A stretch of 64,000 nucleotides of DNA from Acidovorax radicis N35 (GCF_000204195.1 NZ_AFBG01000018.1:806001-870000), one strand, 5' to 3'. Counted from the first letter of the stretch, positions 1 to 9,889 are shown. Made by a program: numbers and translations. Notes: generated by a model not told the origin, from the letters alone.

Positions 1-210
1 CACCACCGGTTGGCCCAGCGCGCTGGCAAGGCCGTTGGTGATGAAGCGCGCGCCAGCGTCGGTCAAGCCGCCGGGCGGGTAGCCGACAAGCAGCGAGACG
101 GGTTTGGAGGGCCAGGCCGGTGCAGCGGCCACGGCAGATGTGGCGCCCAGCGCGGACAAGGCACTGCCGGCTGCCGCGGTGAGAATGGTGCGTCGGGAGG
201 GGGACCGCAT
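1..210 (-). CDS. Bug-family (TctC-like) tricarboxylate/solute receptor, N-terminal part
   Basis: Only the first 70 codons lie in the window; the gene runs off the left edge. The protein begins with a Tat-like stretch (SRRTILTAAAG) and an Ala-rich export segment. The mature start WPSKPVSLLVGYPPGG then follows, the conserved first beta strand and glycine loop of Bug periplasmic receptors, which bind carboxylates or sugar acids. The stop of the dehydratase ahead of it is 34 bases away on the same strand, so it is probably the last visible gene of the sugar operon and may serve uptake of a sugar acid or a downstream acid. The ligand cannot be deduced. Confidence 0.85.
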   Translation of the reverse strand, partial: MRSPSRRTILTAAAGSALSALGATSAVAAAPAWPSKPVSLLVGYPPGGLTDAGARFITNGLASALGQPVV

Positions 211-244
211 GGAGTCTCCTTGTTCTTGTTTCAAGGGGGCGTGA

Positions 245-1978
245 TCAGTGCGAATGGCGCGGCACGGCCGAGCCGCGGCAGCCCACCAGAAAGTCGAAGT
301 CGCAGCCCTCGTCCGCCTGCAGCACATGGTCTACATACAGGCGCTGGTAACCACCGCGGCCACCCTGGTCGGTGGTGGACAGCGCATCCAGGCGAGCGGC
401 CAGCTCTTCGTCGCTGATGTCGAGGTGCAGGCGACCTTGTTCGCAGTCGAGCTCGATGAAGTCACCATCTCGCACGGCGGCCAGCGGGCCACCGTCAGCG
501 GCCTCGGGCGCCACGTGCAGCACGACGGTGCCGTAGGCGGTACCGCTCATGCGCGCGTCGGAGATGCGCACCATGTCCTTCACGCCCTGGCGCAGCAGCT
601 TGGGGGGCAGGCCCATGTTGCCCACCTCGGCCATGCCGGGGTAGCCCTTGGGGCCGCAGTTCTTCATCACCATCACGCAGCTGGCGTCGATGTCCAGGTT
701 CTCATCGACGATGCGCTCCTTGTAGTGCTCCAGGTTCTCGAACACCACAGCGCGGCCCCGGTGCTTGAGCAGCTCGGGCGATGCGGCGGAGGGTTTCAGC
801 ACCGCGCCACGCGGCGACAGGTTGCCGCGCAGGATGCAGATGCCGCCGTCTGCGATCAGCGGGTTGTCGATCGTGCGGATCACCTCGTCGTTGTACTGGG
901 GCGCCTCGCGCACGTTGTCCCACAGCGTCTTGCCGTTGACGGTCAGTGCGTTGGGGTGGGGCAGCAGGTTGTTCTCGCCCAGTCGGCGGAGCACGGCAGG
1001 CAAACCGCCAGCGTAGTAGAACTCTTCCATCAGGAAACGGCCCGAGGGTTGCAGGTCCACCAACGTGGGCGTGCCGCGGCCCACTCGCGTCCAGTCTTCC
1101 AGGTCGAGCTGCACGCCCATGCGTCCGGCAATCGCCTTGAGGTGGATGACCGCGTTGGTCGAGCCGCCGATGGCGGCGTTGGTGCGGATGGCGTTCTCGA
1201 AAGCTTCGCGGGTCAGGATCTTGGACAGCGTCAGGCCTTCGTGCGCCATCTCCACAATGCGTTTGCCCGACATGTGGGCCAGCACATAGCGGCGCGAGTC
1301 CACCGCCGGTATGGCCGCGTTGTGCGGCAGCGAGGTGCCCAGCGACTCGGCCATGCAGGCCATGGTGCTGGCCGTGCCCATGGTGTTGCACGTGCCGGCG
1401 GAGCGGGACATGCCCGCTTCGGCCGCGAAGAACTGGTGCTCGTTGATTTCGCCGGCCTTCAGCGATTCGTGCAGCTGCCACACGGCCGTGCCCGAACCGA
1501 TGTTCTTGCCTTCGAGCTTGCCGTTGAGCATGGGGCCGCCGGTGACCACGATGGCGGGCACGTCGCAGCTGGCCGCGCCCATCAGCAGCGCGGGCGTGGT
1601 CTTGTCGCAGCCCACCAGCAGCACCACCGCATCGATGGGGTTGCCGCGAATGGCTTCTTCCACATCCATGCTGGCCAGGTTGCGCGTGAGCATGGCCGTG
1701 GGGCGCAGGTTGGATTCGCCGTTGGAGAACACCGGGAACTCGACCGGAAAGCCGCCCGCCTCGTAGATGCCGCGCTTCACATGCTCGGCGATCTTGCGAA
1801 AGTGGGCGTTGCAGGGCGTGAGCTCGGACCAGGTGTTGCAGATGCCGATGATGGGGCGGCCGTCGAACTCATGGTCGGGGATGCCCTGGTTCTTCATCCA
1901 GCTGCGGTACATGAAGCCGTTCTTGTCGGCCGTGCCGAACCAGGCAGTGGAGCGGAGTTTGCGCGGGGTGGTGGTCAT
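245..1978 (-). CDS. IlvD/EDD-family sugar-acid dehydratase, probably L-arabinonate (pentonate) dehydratase
   Basis: 577 residues, the normal length for the sugar-acid branch of the IlvD/EDD family, which dehydrates aldonates to 2-keto-3-deoxy acids with a [2Fe-2S] cluster and Mg2+. Likely cluster cysteines are Cys56 (TPCNAHF), Cys124 (GCDKTTPALLMGAAS) and Cys197 (GTCNTMGTAST), spaced as in characterised L-arabinonate dehydratases. The early sequence STAWFGTADKNGFMYRSW is typical of the pentonate enzymes rather than of dihydroxy-acid dehydratase IlvD. It follows two ABC permease genes by 35 bases in the sugar operon. With the aldose dehydrogenase, lactonase and semialdehyde dehydrogenase nearby it would catalyse step three of an oxidative pentose pathway. 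A galactonate or other aldonate substrate cannot be excluded. Confidence 0.93.
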   Translation of the reverse strand: MTTTPRKLRSTAWFGTADKNGFMYRSWMKNQGIPDHEFDGRPIIGICNTWSELTPCNAHFRKIAEHVKRGIYEAGGFPVEFPVFSNGESNLRPTAMLTRNLASMDVEEAIRGNPIDAVVLLVGCDKTTPALLMGAASCDVPAIVVTGGPMLNGKLEGKNIGSGTAVWQLHESLKAGEINEHQFFAAEAGMSRSAGTCNTMGTASTMACMAESLGTSLPHNAAIPAVDSRRYVLAHMSGKRIVEMAHEGLTLSKILTREAFENAIRTNAAIGGSTNAVIHLKAIAGRMGVQLDLEDWTRVGRGTPTLVDLQPSGRFLMEEFYYAGGLPAVLRRLGENNLLPHPNALTVNGKTLWDNVREAPQYNDEVIRTIDNPLIADGGICILRGNLSPRGAVLKPSAASPELLKHRGRAVVFENLEHYKERIVDENLDIDASCVMVMKNCGPKGYPGMAEVGNMGLPPKLLRQGVKDMVRISDARMSGTAYGTVVLHVAPEAADGGPLAAVRDGDFIELDCEQGRLHLDISDEELAARLDALSTTDQGGRGGYQRLYVDHVLQADEGCDFDFLVGCRGSAVPRHSH

Positions 1979-2013
1979 TGTGATTGCGGGTCAGAGAGAT
2001 GATGGAAAGAAGG

Positions 2014-3048
2014 TCAGGACCGCTTGGCGGCGCGGCGCGTGAGCAGGCGCTGCAGCAGGCAGAAAACAAACAGCAGCACGCCGACGACGATGCGCGTCCA
2101 CCACGAGCTGAGCGTTCCGTCGAACGAGATCAGGGTCTGGATGATTCCGAGCATGAGCACGCCAAACAGCGTGCCGGCCACATAGCCCACGCCGCCCGTG
2201 AGCAACGTGCCGCCGATCACCACGGCGGCGATGGCGTCGAGCTCCATGCCCACGGCGTGCAGGCCGTAGCCCGAGAGCATGTAGAACGTAAACACCACGC
2301 CCGCCAGGGCAGAGCAAAAGCCCGAGAGCGTGTACACGCCGATGACCGTGGCGCGCACGGGCAGGCCCATGAGCACGGCGGAGTTCTCGCTGCCGCCCAC
2401 GGCATACACCGCGCGGCCAAACGGCGTGCAGTGCGCGATGAACAGGGCGGCCAACAGCACCGCGGTGGCGATCAGCGCGCCGAGGGACAGCGAAGCGCCT
2501 TCCCACAACTCCAGCCGCCATTGCGACAGCTCGGAATACGCTTCGTTGGTGATGCTGATCGAGTCGATGCTGATGAGGTAGCACAGCCCGCGTGCAAGGA
2601 ACATGCCGGCCAGCGTCACGATGAAGGGCTGCAGCTTGAAGCGCTCGATCAGGACGCCCATGAACGCGCCGAACAGCGTGCCCATCAGCAGCACGACCGG
2701 CACGGCCACCAGCGGGCTCCAGCCTTTGTGCTCCACCAGCGCGGCGAGCACCATGGTGGTCAGCGCCACCACCGAGCCCACCGACAGGTCGATGCCACCC
2801 GACAGGATGACAAACGTCATGCCCACCGCCACGATGATGAGGAAGGCGTTGTCAATCAGCAGGTTGAGGAACACCTGGGCCGAGAAGAAACCGGTGTACA
2901 TCACCGAGCCCAGCGTGGCCATGGCCACAAAGAGCGAAATGGTGGCGGCGAGCGGCAGGTACTTGGGGTTCCACCGGGCGCGCGCTGCGCCTGGCTGAGG
3001 CGCCACCTCGGCGGCAGCACCGAAAGAAGTCTTGGGCACGGCGCTCAT
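2014..3048 (-). CDS. yjfF: Sugar ABC transporter permease, YjfF type
   Basis: 344-residue integral membrane protein of the BPD_transp_2 (ribose/galactose) permease family. About eight to nine hydrophobic helices are visible and the family motif GGIDLSVG sits at residues 84-91. It resembles YjfF, one of two permeases of the YtfQ-YtfR-YtfT-YjfF furanose importer of E. coli. Its ATG overlaps the TGA of the ytfT-like gene by four bases (ATGA), indicating translational coupling and a heterodimeric channel. The ligand of the E. coli system is galactofuranose; here the pentose-oxidation context makes an arabinose-type sugar equally likely. Confidence 0.92.
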   Translation of the reverse strand: MSAVPKTSFGAAAEVAPQPGAARARWNPKYLPLAATISLFVAMATLGSVMYTGFFSAQVFLNLLIDNAFLIIVAVGMTFVILSGGIDLSVGSVVALTTMVLAALVEHKGWSPLVAVPVVLLMGTLFGAFMGVLIERFKLQPFIVTLAGMFLARGLCYLISIDSISITNEAYSELSQWRLELWEGASLSLGALIATAVLLAALFIAHCTPFGRAVYAVGGSENSAVLMGLPVRATVIGVYTLSGFCSALAGVVFTFYMLSGYGLHAVGMELDAIAAVVIGGTLLTGGVGYVAGTLFGVLMLGIIQTLISFDGTLSSWWTRIVVGVLLFVFCLLQRLLTRRAAKRS

Positions 3049-4106
3049 GACACGGCTCCTGCGCCCGGGCGGCGCGCGATGGCGCCAATCTGCGCGCGGA
3101 ACTCTGGCGACTGCAGCAGCATCACGATGAACACCACCACCGCCTTGACCACCAGGTTGACCTCGGGCGGTACGCCCAGCGAATAGATGGCGTACGTCAG
3201 CGTCTGGATGATGAGCGCACCGATCACGCTGCCGACTAGGCTGAATCGCCCGCCGGTCAGGGCGGTGCCGCCCAGTGTCACGGCCAGGATGGCGTCAAGC
3301 TCCAGCAGCTGGCCGGCGTTGTTGCCGTCGGCGCTTTTCACGTTGGAGCTGATCAACAGACCCGCGATGCCCGCGCACACGCCGCAGAAAACATAGGCCG
3401 CTACGGTAAGCCGGCCCGCCTGCACGCCCGCCACCCGCGCCGCCGTGGGGTTGATGCCCACCGCCTGCACGAACAGGCCCAGCGCCGTGCGCGTGACGGC
3501 CAGGTACAGCACGGCAAACACCGCCGCCACGATGAACAGCGAGAACGGCAGCCCTGCCAGGTACCCGCCGCCGATGAAGAAGTAGGGCGTGTAGTAGATG
3601 GTGATGATCTGCCCGTCGGTGATCAGCTGGGCGATGCCCCGGCCCGCCACCATGAGGATCAGCGTGGCAATGATGGGCTGCATGCCCACGCGCGCCACCA
3701 GCACGCCGTTCCACAACCCGCAGAGCAAGGCCACACCAAGGGCGCCCAGGATGGCCACGGGCAGCGGAAAGCGGCTCTCGGTGCCCGACACCGAGCCGCC
3801 GATCATCCAGGCCGCCACGGCGGCGGCAATGGCCACCACCGCACCCACCGAGATGTCGATGCCGCGCGTGGCGATCACCATCGTCATGCCCAGCGACACC
3901 AGCACCAGCGGCGCCGCGCGGTTGAGGATGTCGATCAGGCTGCCGTACAGGTGCCCGTCGCGCCATTCGATGTGCAAGAAGCTGGCGTTGAAGGCCGTGT
4001 TGACGGCCAGCAGGAGCAGCAGCGTGATGATGGGCCACGCCAGGCGGTGGCGCATCAGCGCTGCAAAAGGGGAAGGGGTATTGCGTTCGTCAGACATACA
4101 AGTCAT
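3045..4106 (-). CDS. ytfT: Sugar ABC transporter permease, YtfT type
   Basis: 353 residues with repeated hydrophobic helices and the BPD_transp_2 motif RGIDISVG at about 81-88. GSLIDILNRAAP, ATLILMVAGRG and LELDAILAVTLGG match the YtfT permease of the galactofuranose importer closely. An alternative ATG at 4097 would shorten the N-terminus by three residues; neither start has a convincing ribosome binding site. It is coupled by overlap to the YjfF-type permease after it. It is separated from the ATPase gene by a 150-base gap that holds a dispersed palindromic repeat. Confidence 0.92.
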   Translation of the reverse strand: MTCMSDERNTPSPFAALMRHRLAWPIITLLLLLAVNTAFNASFLHIEWRDGHLYGSLIDILNRAAPLVLVSLGMTMVIATRGIDISVGAVVAIAAAVAAWMIGGSVSGTESRFPLPVAILGALGVALLCGLWNGVLVARVGMQPIIATLILMVAGRGIAQLITDGQIITIYYTPYFFIGGGYLAGLPFSLFIVAAVFAVLYLAVTRTALGLFVQAVGINPTAARVAGVQAGRLTVAAYVFCGVCAGIAGLLISSNVKSADGNNAGQLLELDAILAVTLGGTALTGGRFSLVGSVIGALIIQTLTYAIYSLGVPPEVNLVVKAVVVFIVMLLQSPEFRAQIGAIARRPGAGAVS

Positions 4107-4125
4107 TCATGGCGTAGCGCACGAC

Positions 4126-4258
4126 ACTGGCGCGGCCTAGGCCAGGGCGGCCGCGCAAGGGCCGCCCCGCCGCGCTGGCTGCGTCCCCCTGCCCGCAGCG
4201 CATAGCGATGCGAGAGCGGGGGGAAGACGCGAAGCGGCTCAGGGGGGTGTTCTCTATT
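4126..4258. repeat. Dispersed repeat family 2, copy 1
   Basis: Fills the gap between the ytfR- and ytfT-like genes. On the + strand it starts ACTGGCGCGG, has a core GCAAGGGCCGCCCCGCCG then GGCTGCGTCCCCCT, and ends near GAAGCGGCTCAGGGGG. The same order of blocks recurs at 7073, 31427 and, inverted, 54150. Confidence 0.85.
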
Positions 4259-5797
4259 TCAAGCATGTTGTTCAGCGGCGATCAGTTCGTAGACGGCGTC
4301 TTCGGTGCTGCCGGCGGGCAGCTCGCCGACCTTGCGGCGGTCGCGCAGCACGACGATGCGGTGGGATACGCGCACCACCTCGCTCATCTCGGATGAGATG
4401 AACAGCACGGCCATGCCGGCCTGGGCCAGTCGCAGGATCTGCTCCATGATTTCCTGCTTGGCCGCCACGTCGATGCCCCGGGTGGGCTCGTCCAGGATCA
4501 AGAGGCGCGGCTCGATGGCCATCCAGCGCGCGAGGATGGCCTTTTGCTGGTTGCCGCCCGACAGCAGGCCGATGGGGGTGTCCACGCTGGCGGTCTTGAT
4601 GCCCAGCAGCTGCACGTAGCGGTCGGCAATGGCCGTCTGTTCGGCGCGTGACAGGAACTTGCCCACGCCCATGCGGGCCTGCAGCGCCAGCGCAATGTTC
4701 TCGCGCACCGACAGTTCGGCCACGATGCCGTCGGTCTTGCGCTCTTCGGGGCACAGGGCCAGGCCCTGGCGAATCGCATCCATGGGGTTGGAGAAACTCA
4801 CGGCTTTGCCGTCGATGCGCAGCATGCCGCGGTCAGGCTGCTCTAGCCCGAAGAGCAGGCGCGCCAGTTCGGTGCGGCCCGCGCCCAGCAGGCCTGCGAG
4901 TCCAACGACTTCGCCTGCTCGGATCTGTAGGTCCAGCGGTTGCAACTGTCCGGCCTGCCCCAGGCCTTCGGTTTGCAGCAGCGCGGTATCCGACGCGTTC
5001 GCCGGCGGCGGCGGCGATGTCTGCGCGGCCTGTGCGGCCAGGTCGCGGCCCAGCATGGCGGCGATCAAGGCTTGGGGCCCCAGGTCTTTGACAGGCCATT
5101 CGCCCACCCAGCTGCCGTTGCGCAGCACGGTGATGCGGTCCGACACGGCATACACCTGGTTCAAAAAGTGCGTCACGAACACGATGGACAGGCCCTCGCC
5201 ACGCAGCCGGCGCAGCACCTCGAAGAGTTTTTGCACCTCGTCGTCGTCCAGGCTGGAGGTGGGCTCGTCCAGGATCAGCACGCGCGCTTCAATGCTGAGT
5301 GCGCGGGCAATGGCCACCAGCTGCTGCACGGCCACGGGGTAGTCCGACAGCAGGCGCGTCACATCAATGGACAGGCCGATGCGCTCCACCAGCTCGCGCG
5401 AGCGCTGGTGCATCTGAGCCCAGTCGATGCGGAATCCCTGCGCGATGCCGCAACGCGGATAGCGGCCTGCAAAGATGTTCTCGGCCACCGAGAGGTTGGG
5501 GCAGAGGTTGACCTCCTGGTACACGGTGCTGATGCCCAGGCGCTGCGCGGCCAGGGGCGAATCGGGCCACACCGGCTCGCCGCCCAGTTGCATCTGGCCG
5601 CCGCTGGGCTTGATCACACCCGTGAGCACCTTGATGAGCGTGGACTTGCCCGCGCCGTTCTGCCCCATCAGCGCATGGATCTCGCCGGGGTACAGGCGCA
5701 GCTGCACATCGCGCAGCACGGGGATGCCCGCAAACTGCTTGTGAATGCCCGCGAGTTCGAGCACGGGGGCAGGGGTGTGAGCGGTGGCCGCGTCCAT
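4259..5797 (-). CDS. ytfR: Sugar ABC transporter ATP-binding protein, YtfR type (duplicated ATPase)
   Basis: 512 residues with two fused ABC domains, as in ribose/xylose-class ATPases. The first carries Walker A GQNGAGKST at 45-53 and Walker B LILDEPTSSLD. The second has the degenerate P-loop GLLGAGRTE, a LSGGNQQKA signature and [12 protein letters not shown], the usual asymmetric arrangement. It energises the YtfT/YjfF permease pair at the cytoplasmic face. The preceding gguB gene ends only four bases before its ATG, so the two transporters are co-transcribed and probably translationally coupled. An alanine-rich lead (residues 1-10) precedes the domain. Confidence 0.93.
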   Translation of the reverse strand: MDAATAHTPAPVLELAGIHKQFAGIPVLRDVQLRLYPGEIHALMGQNGAGKSTLIKVLTGVIKPSGGQMQLGGEPVWPDSPLAAQRLGISTVYQEVNLCPNLSVAENIFAGRYPRCGIAQGFRIDWAQMHQRSRELVERIGLSIDVTRLLSDYPVAVQQLVAIARALSIEARVLILDEPTSSLDDDEVQKLFEVLRRLRGEGLSIVFVTHFLNQVYAVSDRITVLRNGSWVGEWPVKDLGPQALIAAMLGRDLAAQAAQTSPPPPANASDTALLQTEGLGQAGQLQPLDLQIRAGEVVGLAGLLGAGRTELARLLFGLEQPDRGMLRIDGKAVSFSNPMDAIRQGLALCPEERKTDGIVAELSVRENIALALQARMGVGKFLSRAEQTAIADRYVQLLGIKTASVDTPIGLLSGGNQQKAILARWMAIEPRLLILDEPTRGIDVAAKQEIMEQILRLAQAGMAVLFISSEMSEVVRVSHRIVVLRDRRKVGELPAGSTEDAVYELIAAEQHA

Positions 5798-5801
5798 GGG
5801 A

Positions 5802-7031
5802 TCAGGCTTTGTTCTTGTTGTAAACGTCGACCAGCACGGCAGCCAGCAGCACCACGCCCTTGATGACTTGCTGGTAGTCGATGCCGATGCCCAGGATCGA
5901 CATGCCGTTGTTCATCACGCCCATCACAAAGGCGCCGATGACAGCACCCATCACCTTGCCCACACCGCCCGAGGCCGAGGCGCCGCCGATGAAGCAGGCC
6001 GCGATGACATCGAGCTCGAAGCCCAGGCCCGCCTTGGGCGTGGCGGTGTTCAGGCGCGCTGCAAACACCAAGCCTGCCAGCGCGGCCAACACGCCCATGT
6101 TGACGAAGGCATAGAACGACAGTCGTTCGGTCTTGATGCCCGAGAGCTTGGCCGCCTTTTCGTTGCCGCCCATGGCGTAGATGCGCCGGCCGATGGTGGT
6201 GCGGCTGGTGATGAAGTCGAACAGCACGATCAGCAGCGCCATCACGATGAGCACGTTGGGTAGGCCCTTGTACGAAGCGAGCAGATAGCTGAAGTAGATG
6301 AGCAGCGCTGCAAATACTGCGTTGCGCGCCACGAAGAAGGCGGTGGGCTCCACGTGCACACCGTGGCGCAGCCGGTTGGACCGGGCCCGGATGCCTGCCA
6401 CCACCAGCGCTGCGGCCACGGCCACGCCCAGCAGCAGCGACGTGAGCTTGACGCCCTCCACACTGAACAGGTCGGGCATAAAGCCCGAGCTCAGCATCTG
6501 AAACGCCTCTGGGAAGGGGCCGACCGATTGCCCGGCCAGCAGCGCCAGCGCCAGGCCCTTGAAGACCAGCATGCCGGCCAGCGTGACGATGAACGAAGGA
6601 ATCCGCGAGAACGCCACAAACCACCCCTGCACTGCGCCAATGAGGCCGCCGCACACCAGGCAGGCCAGCGTGGCGGGCACAAAGTGCCACTGGTACTGCA
6701 CCATCAGCACGGCCGCCAGCGCGCCGATGAAGCCGCACACGGACCCCACCGACAGGTCGATGTGCCCGGCCACGATCACGAGCAGCATGCCCAGCGCCAT
6801 GATGACGATGTAGCTGTTTTGCAGCACCAGGTTGGTGAGGTTGAGCGGCTGCATCAGCGTGCCGTCCGTCATGTACTGGAAGAAGCCCATGATGGCGACC
6901 AGCGTGATCAACATGCCGTACTCGCGCAGATTGTGCTTGGCGTGGTCTAGCAGCGAACGGGTGGGGTTGGCCGGTGCACCCATTGCAGGCGCGGCCGAGG
7001 CCGTGGGGGAGGGATTGGTCATCTGGCTCAT
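5802..7031 (-). CDS. gguB: Multiple-sugar ABC transporter permease, GguB/MmsB/XylH type
   Basis: 409 residues, longer than ribose-type permeases and typical of GguB/XylH proteins, which have extra helices. GHIDLSVGSV early in the protein and GGNEKAAKLSGI plus FIGGASASGGVGKVMGAVIG near the end are family hallmarks. It is the membrane channel of the ChvE-GguA-GguB importer, which carries arabinose, xylose, galactose, glucose or fucose in relatives. The ATPase gene precedes it with a five-base gap and a second ATPase gene follows four bases later. Confidence 0.93.
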   Translation of the reverse strand: MSQMTNPSPTASAAPAMGAPANPTRSLLDHAKHNLREYGMLITLVAIMGFFQYMTDGTLMQPLNLTNLVLQNSYIVIMALGMLLVIVAGHIDLSVGSVCGFIGALAAVLMVQYQWHFVPATLACLVCGGLIGAVQGWFVAFSRIPSFIVTLAGMLVFKGLALALLAGQSVGPFPEAFQMLSSGFMPDLFSVEGVKLTSLLLGVAVAAALVVAGIRARSNRLRHGVHVEPTAFFVARNAVFAALLIYFSYLLASYKGLPNVLIVMALLIVLFDFITSRTTIGRRIYAMGGNEKAAKLSGIKTERLSFYAFVNMGVLAALAGLVFAARLNTATPKAGLGFELDVIAACFIGGASASGGVGKVMGAVIGAFVMGVMNNGMSILGIGIDYQQVIKGVVLLAAVLVDVYNKNKA

Positions 7032-7036
7032 GTTTG

Positions 7037-8680
7037 TTATGCGTTGCGCTGGTTGCTGTTCGATGCGTCCACACTGGCGCTGCCCAGACCAGGGCCGCCG
7101 TGCAAGGGCCGCCCCGCCGCACGGGCTGCGTCCCCCTTGGGGGGGATGGCGCGAAGCGCCTCAGGGGGGGCATTTACTATGACGCGCATGATCTTTTCCT
7201 GCGTTGCCTCGGCGGTGGGCATCTCGGCGACAAAGCGGCCTTCGTTCATCACGTACAGGCGGTCGGTGATGCCCAGCAGCTCGGGCATTTCTGAAGAGAT
7301 CACGATCACGCACTTGCCCTCGGCCGCCAGCTGGGCGATGAGGGTGTAGATCTCGTACTTGGCGCCCACGTCAATTCCGCGCGTGGGCTCGTCGAGGATC
7401 AGCACTTCGGGGTTGGTAAAGAGCCATTTGCTCAGCACCACTTTTTGCTGGTTGCCACCTGATAGGTTCAGCGTTTTCTGGTCCACGCCCGAGCAGCGGA
7501 TGCGCAGCTTCTCGCGGTAGTCCTGCGCCACGCGGTGCTCGCGGCCGCTGTCGATCACGGCGGCCGTGGAGACGCCACCCAGGTTGGCCAGCGACACGTT
7601 GAACTGGATGTCTTCGCTCAGCACCAACCCGTTGCCCTTGCGGTCTTCAGTCACGTAGGCCAGGCCATGGGCCACGGCCTTCTCTACCGTACCCACGTCG
7701 ATGGGGCGGCCGTGCAGCAGCACCTGCCCACCGATGCGCTCGCCCCAGGAGCGGCCAAAGATGCTCATGGCCAGCTCGGTGCGGCCTGCGCCCATCAGCC
7801 CGGCAATGCCCACGATCTCGCCTTTGCGGACCTGCAGGTTGATGTTTTTGATAAAGGCGCGCTCGGGGCGCTGCGGGTGGTATGCGTTCCAGTCGCGCAC
7901 CTCAAACACCGTCTCGCCGATGCACGGCTCGCGCGGGGGGTAGCGGTCGGCCATCTCGCGGCCGACCATGGCCTTGATCACGCGGTCTTCGCTCACGGGC
8001 GCTGCGCGGCAGTCCATCGTCTCGACGGTGCTGCCGTCGCGCAGCACGGTGATGGAGTCCGCCACGCGCGAGATCTCGTTGAGCTTGTGCGAGATCAGGA
8101 TGCAGGTGATTCCCTGGGCCTTGAGCTCCAGCAGCAAATCCAGCAGTGCCTGGCTGTCGTTTTCGTTCAGGCTCGCGGTGGGTTCGTCCAGGATCAACAG
8201 GCGCACCTGGCGTGACAGCGCCTTGGCGATCTCCACCAGTTGCTGCTTGCCCACGCCCAGGTGGGTGATCAGTGTTTCGGGCGATTCGCGCAGGCCCACC
8301 TTGTGCAGCAGTGCTTGCGTTTTGCTGTGCGCCGCCATCCAGTCGATGACGCCGTACTGCGCGGTCTCGTTGCCCAGGAAGATGTTTTCTGCGATGGAGA
8401 GCAGGGGCACCAGGGCCAGCTCCTGGTGGATGATGATCACGCCCAGGTGTTCGCTGTCGCGGATGCCGCCGAACTGGCGTTCTTCGCCGTCATAGACAAT
8501 CTCGCCGCTGTAGCTGCCGTGCGGGTATACGCCGGAGAGCACCTTCATCAGCGTGGACTTGCCAGCGCCGTTCTCGCCGACGATGGCGTGGATTTCACCC
8601 GCCTTCACGCGCAGGTTCACTTGGTTCAGTGCCACCACACCAGGGAATGTTTTGCGGATATTCCGCATTTCAAGAAGCAT
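7037..8680 (-). CDS. gguA: Multiple-sugar ABC transporter ATP-binding protein, GguA/XylG type, with a repeat-derived tail
   Basis: 547 residues from the ATG at 8680, chosen because [15 protein letters not shown] is the usual family start and GAGAC lies just before it; the open frame continues upstream but without similarity. Two ABC domains are present: Walker [10 protein letters not shown] at 35-43, [12 protein letters not shown], then [18 protein letters not shown] and [11 protein letters not shown]. It powers sugar uptake with GguB and ChvE. Family members normally end soon after the last helix. Here about 45 extra residues, starting near residue 502 ([13 protein letters not shown]), are encoded by a copy of a dispersed palindromic repeat and run up to five bases before the gguB start. 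Confidence 0.93.
   Translation of the reverse strand: MLLEMRNIRKTFPGVVALNQVNLRVKAGEIHAIVGENGAGKSTLMKVLSGVYPHGSYSGEIVYDGEERQFGGIRDSEHLGVIIIHQELALVPLLSIAENIFLGNETAQYGVIDWMAAHSKTQALLHKVGLRESPETLITHLGVGKQQLVEIAKALSRQVRLLILDEPTASLNENDSQALLDLLLELKAQGITCILISHKLNEISRVADSITVLRDGSTVETMDCRAAPVSEDRVIKAMVGREMADRYPPREPCIGETVFEVRDWNAYHPQRPERAFIKNINLQVRKGEIVGIAGLMGAGRTELAMSIFGRSWGERIGGQVLLHGRPIDVGTVEKAVAHGLAYVTEDRKGNGLVLSEDIQFNVSLANLGGVSTAAVIDSGREHRVAQDYREKLRIRCSGVDQKTLNLSGGNQQKVVLSKWLFTNPEVLILDEPTRGIDVGAKYEIYTLIAQLAAEGKCVIVISSEMPELLGITDRLYVMNEGRFVAEMPTAEATQEKIMRVIVNAPPEALRAIPPKGDAARAAGRPLHGGPGLGSASVDASNSNQRNA
7073..7176. repeat. Dispersed repeat family 2, copy 2 (inside the gguA reading frame)
   Basis: Same blocks as copy 1: ACTGGCGC, GTGCAAGGGCCGCCCCGCCG, GGGCTGCGTCCCCCTT, GGCGCGAAGCGCCTCAGG. 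It lies within the last codons of the minus-strand GguA gene and supplies the C-terminal tail. Confidence 0.85.
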
Positions 8681-8818
8681 GGTCTCGGAGTCTCTTGGCG
8701 GGCCGTGGGCCCATCGTCGCATCTGTTGCACGGCCGCCTGCAAGGCCTGTGGGGTGCACTTGCAGGCGGCCAGTCCCACGCCGCTTCGGGAGCGGCTTGG
8801 AGCTTCTTACTTACCTAC

Positions 8819-9889
8819 TTACTTGACCTGCGATTCCTTGTAGTAGCCGCTGCCCACCAGGATGGAGTTCCAGTTGGAGGCATCCACCGACACGGGCTTG
8901 AGCAGGTACGAGGGCACCACCTTCACGCCGTTGTTGTAGGTCTTGGTGTCGTTGATTTCGGGCTGCTTGCCCGACAAGGTGGCGTCCACCATGTTGGCGG
9001 CGACCTTGGCCAGCTCGCGCGTGTCCTTGAACACGGTGGAGTACTGCTCACCCTTCAAGATGGACTTGACCGAGGGCACCTCGGCATCCTGGCCGCTGAC
9101 CACGGGGCAGGGCTGCTGGGCCGTGCAGTAACCGACGCCCTTCAGGGATGACAGGATGCCGATCGACAGACCGTCATACGGCGACAGCACCGCGTGGACC
9201 TTGTCCTTGCCGTAGTAGGCCGACAGCAGGTTGTCCATGCGCGCCTGGGCCACCGAGCCATCCCAGCGCAGCGTGCCCACCTTGTTCATGCCAGTCTGCT
9301 TGCTGCGCACCACCAGCTTGCCGCTGTCGATGTACGGTTGCAGCACGCTCATGGCGCCGTCGTAGAAGAAGAAGGCGTTGTTGTCGTCGGGCGAGCCGCC
9401 GAAGAGTTCGATGTTGAATGGACCCTTGCCCTGCTTGAGGCCGAGCTTGTCGACGATGGAGGTGGCCTGGAGCACACCCACCTGGAAGTTGTCGAACGTG
9501 GCGTAGTAGTCCACGTTCTTGGAGCCCTTAATCAGGCGGTCATACGCGATGACCTTCACGCCCTTGTCGGCTGCGCTTTGCAGCACGCGCGAGAGGGTGG
9601 TGCCATCGATGGAGGCAATCACCAGCACCTTGGCGCCCTTGGTGATCATGTTCTCGATCTGAGCGAGCTGGTTCGGGATGTCGTCGTCGGCGTACTGCAG
9701 ATCGGTCTTGTAGCCGCGCTCCTTGAGCACCTTGACCATGTTGTCGCCGTCGGCGATCCAGCGCGACGAGGATTTGGTGGGCATCGAGATGCCGATGCTG
9801 CCCTTGTCCTGCGCCAGTAGCAGGGGCGATGCGCCCATGGCGGAAAGGGCCACAGTGGCCAGCACGGTCTTGAAAATTGCACGCTTCAT
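8819..9889 (-). CDS. chvE: Periplasmic multiple-sugar-binding protein, ChvE type
   Basis: 356 residues from the ATG at 9889, preceded by GGAGA at good distance; a longer open frame upstream would overlap the ytfQ-like gene and is rejected. It has a signal peptide ([19 protein letters not shown], cleavage near LLAQ), then [20 protein letters not shown], the hallmark of ChvE/MmsE receptors. The later stretches [19 protein letters not shown] and [15 protein letters not shown] also fit. ChvE-type proteins bind arabinose, xylose, galactose, glucose or fucose and deliver them to GguAB; in Agrobacterium ChvE also signals to VirA. It stands directly ahead of gguA, as in other genomes. A 138-base gap after gguA's start may allow processing or differential expression of receptor and ATPase. 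Confidence 0.95.
   Translation of the reverse strand: MKRAIFKTVLATVALSAMGASPLLLAQDKGSIGISMPTKSSSRWIADGDNMVKVLKERGYKTDLQYADDDIPNQLAQIENMITKGAKVLVIASIDGTTLSRVLQSAADKGVKVIAYDRLIKGSKNVDYYATFDNFQVGVLQATSIVDKLGLKQGKGPFNIELFGGSPDDNNAFFFYDGAMSVLQPYIDSGKLVVRSKQTGMNKVGTLRWDGSVAQARMDNLLSAYYGKDKVHAVLSPYDGLSIGILSSLKGVGYCTAQQPCPVVSGQDAEVPSVKSILKGEQYSTVFKDTRELAKVAANMVDATLSGKQPEINDTKTYNNGVKVVPSYLLKPVSVDASNWNSILVGSGYYKESQVK

Noticed and set aside
248-2002. Open frame of 584 codons on the + strand opposite the dehydratase
   Set aside because: Antisense of a well-conserved IlvD/EDD gene; the His/Ala/Gly-rich translation is the usual high-GC shadow and has no ribosome binding site.
8681-8779. N-terminal extension of GguA
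   Set aside because: Not family sequence; the ATG at 8680 matches the usual start.
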